Shown: positions 15,106-15,831 of the stretch, one piece after another
How positions within the stretch are numbered: position 1 is the first letter of the stretch
How the letters are laid out: the number at the start of each line of letters is the position of its first letter
NCBI GenBank assembly: GCA_947455805.1
Contig: CANGSN010000015.1
Coordinates: 1-15,831, forward strand
Direction of reading: 5' to 3'
Length of the DNA stretch: 15,831 bases
DNA from: Planctomycetota bacterium
GTDB taxonomy: Bacteria; Planctomycetota; UBA1135; UBA2386
The notes under the pieces: model-generated
Told to the model about the DNA's origin: nothing
The model's database searches: none
What the model saw: only the letters and a program-made list of their open reading frames with translations
Program-made: the position numbers and the translations under genes

Positions 15106-15831
15106 ATGCCCACCGCCGTGGTCTTCGCCTTCGCCGTCGCCGACGGCATCGTGCCGGTCGCCGGTGCTGCGCCCGCCGACGTGCTGGCGCGCCAGCTGCC
15201 GCGACTGTTGGTCGCGCACCTGAACGGCAACGGCGACCGCGGCGTGCGCTTCCTGCCGTTCCTCGGCCCGGTCGACGGCCAGCGCGCCTTCCTGCGCATC
15301 GACGAACTGCTCGAGCCGGCGGCGCTGGCGCAGCTGCATCGCCAGGGCGACGTGCAGCTGCTGTGCGACGGCATGATCGAACCGGGGGCTTTGCACTGGC
15401 GCATCCTCGACGGCCGCACGCTCGCCGTGCGGCGCGAGTGCAAGGTGCCGTTCGACGGCAAGGCGCCGCTCGGTGCGCTGGCGCGCCTCGAGTTCGAGCT
15501 CGCCGACCTGCTCGGCTTCGGCGGCCGACCGCAGCCGGCTCCGCGCTTCACCGGCGAGGCACTCGGTTGGTTCCTGGTGTTGAAGGACGAACTGCTGCGC
15601 CTCGAGGCCGGCATGGCGCTGTGGCCCGGCGACCTGCTGCGCGCGGCGCGGCGCTGCGTCGAGCTGGTGCCCGCCGACCGCGAAGTGCAGGACGTGCTGT
15701 TGGACTTCACCGGCCAGTTGCTGCGCCGCGGCGAGCGCCGCGAAGACGCCGGTCTGCTGCTCGGCCAGCTGGTGCCGCACGTCGACGATGTCGCGCGGCT
15801 CGAGCGCCTCGACGGCCTGCTGCTCGCCGCC
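15106..15831 (+). CDS. Unrecognised protein, 5' portion (runs off the window)
   Basis: The frame is open from ATG 15106 to the last base (242 codons), with strong GC third-position bias and no stop. AGGGGCGGGG just upstream can serve as ribosome-binding site. The N-terminus (M-P-T-A-V-V-F-A-F-A-V-A-D-G-I-V-P-V) is a hydrophobic strand rather than a clear signal peptide. Residues about 40-120 alternate strands and helices, with an L-L-C-D-G-M-I-E stretch. From about 155 the chain is helical and Leu/Arg-rich (D-L-L-R-A-A-R-R-C-V-E-L-V-P-A-D-R-E-V-Q-D; L-L-G-Q-L-V-P-H-V-D-D-V-A-R-L), reminiscent of TPR-type repeats. No function is assigned. Confidence 0.65.
   Translation, partial: MPTAVVFAFAVADGIVPVAGAAPADVLARQLPRLLVAHLNGNGDRGVRFLPFLGPVDGQRAFLRIDELLEPAALAQLHRQGDVQLLCDGMIEPGALHWRILDGRTLAVRRECKVPFDGKAPLGALARLEFELADLLGFGGRPQPAPRFTGEALGWFLVLKDELLRLEAGMALWPGDLLRAARRCVELVPADREVQDVLLDFTGQLLRRGERREDAGLLLGQLVPHVDDVARLERLDGLLLAA

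Overview
This is a GC-rich window in which nearly all third codon positions are G or C. It carries two large ASPIC/UnbV plus FG-GAP (VCBS) lipoproteins, a secreted protein with secretin-like domains, and a full groES-groEL pair. That mix is typical of high-GC Planctomycetota. No rRNA or marker gene is present to prove this, and Acidobacteriota, Verrucomicrobiota or Myxococcota remain possible.

Left half (348-9119, all + strand). Two lipoproteins overlap by ATGA: a 1253-aa protein with two propeller/ASPIC modules and a 724-aa protein with one module behind a helical N-terminal domain. They are followed by a multi-pass DUF805-like membrane protein with a C-terminal SRPBCC domain, and by a divergent member of the type I phosphodiesterase/nucleotide pyrophosphatase superfamily. 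Spacing is tight (overlap, 42 bp, 88 bp), so the block could be one operon with a surface or envelope role. The 347 bp before it are less GC-rich and hold nothing I recognise.

Middle (9187-11167). Two - strand genes come first: a secreted secretin-N-domain-like protein with a coiled-coil tail, and a YeiW/YkgJ-type cysteine-cluster protein. Divergent from them is a small FitA/VapB-like antitoxin plus PIN toxin module. A TTGACA box and a perfect 15-bp palindrome sit just upstream of the antitoxin. The toxin lacks one of the usual PIN acidic residues, and its stop codon lies in the loop of a hairpin that is tandemly repeated with a 29-bp period. A compound hairpin then separates it from groEL.

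Right half (11195-15831). groEL and groES are on the - strand, with a single-domain response regulator upstream on the same strand. Next is a two-CxxC zinc-ribbon-like protein with a 69-residue acidic tail built partly from a GAC/GAT codon repeat. Divergent from it is a small single-TM protein, followed by the 5' part of an unrecognised gene that runs off the window end. A long imperfect hairpin at 13942-13985 lies between the zinc-ribbon gene and the response regulator. Many long antisense open frames exist but are artefacts of high GC.
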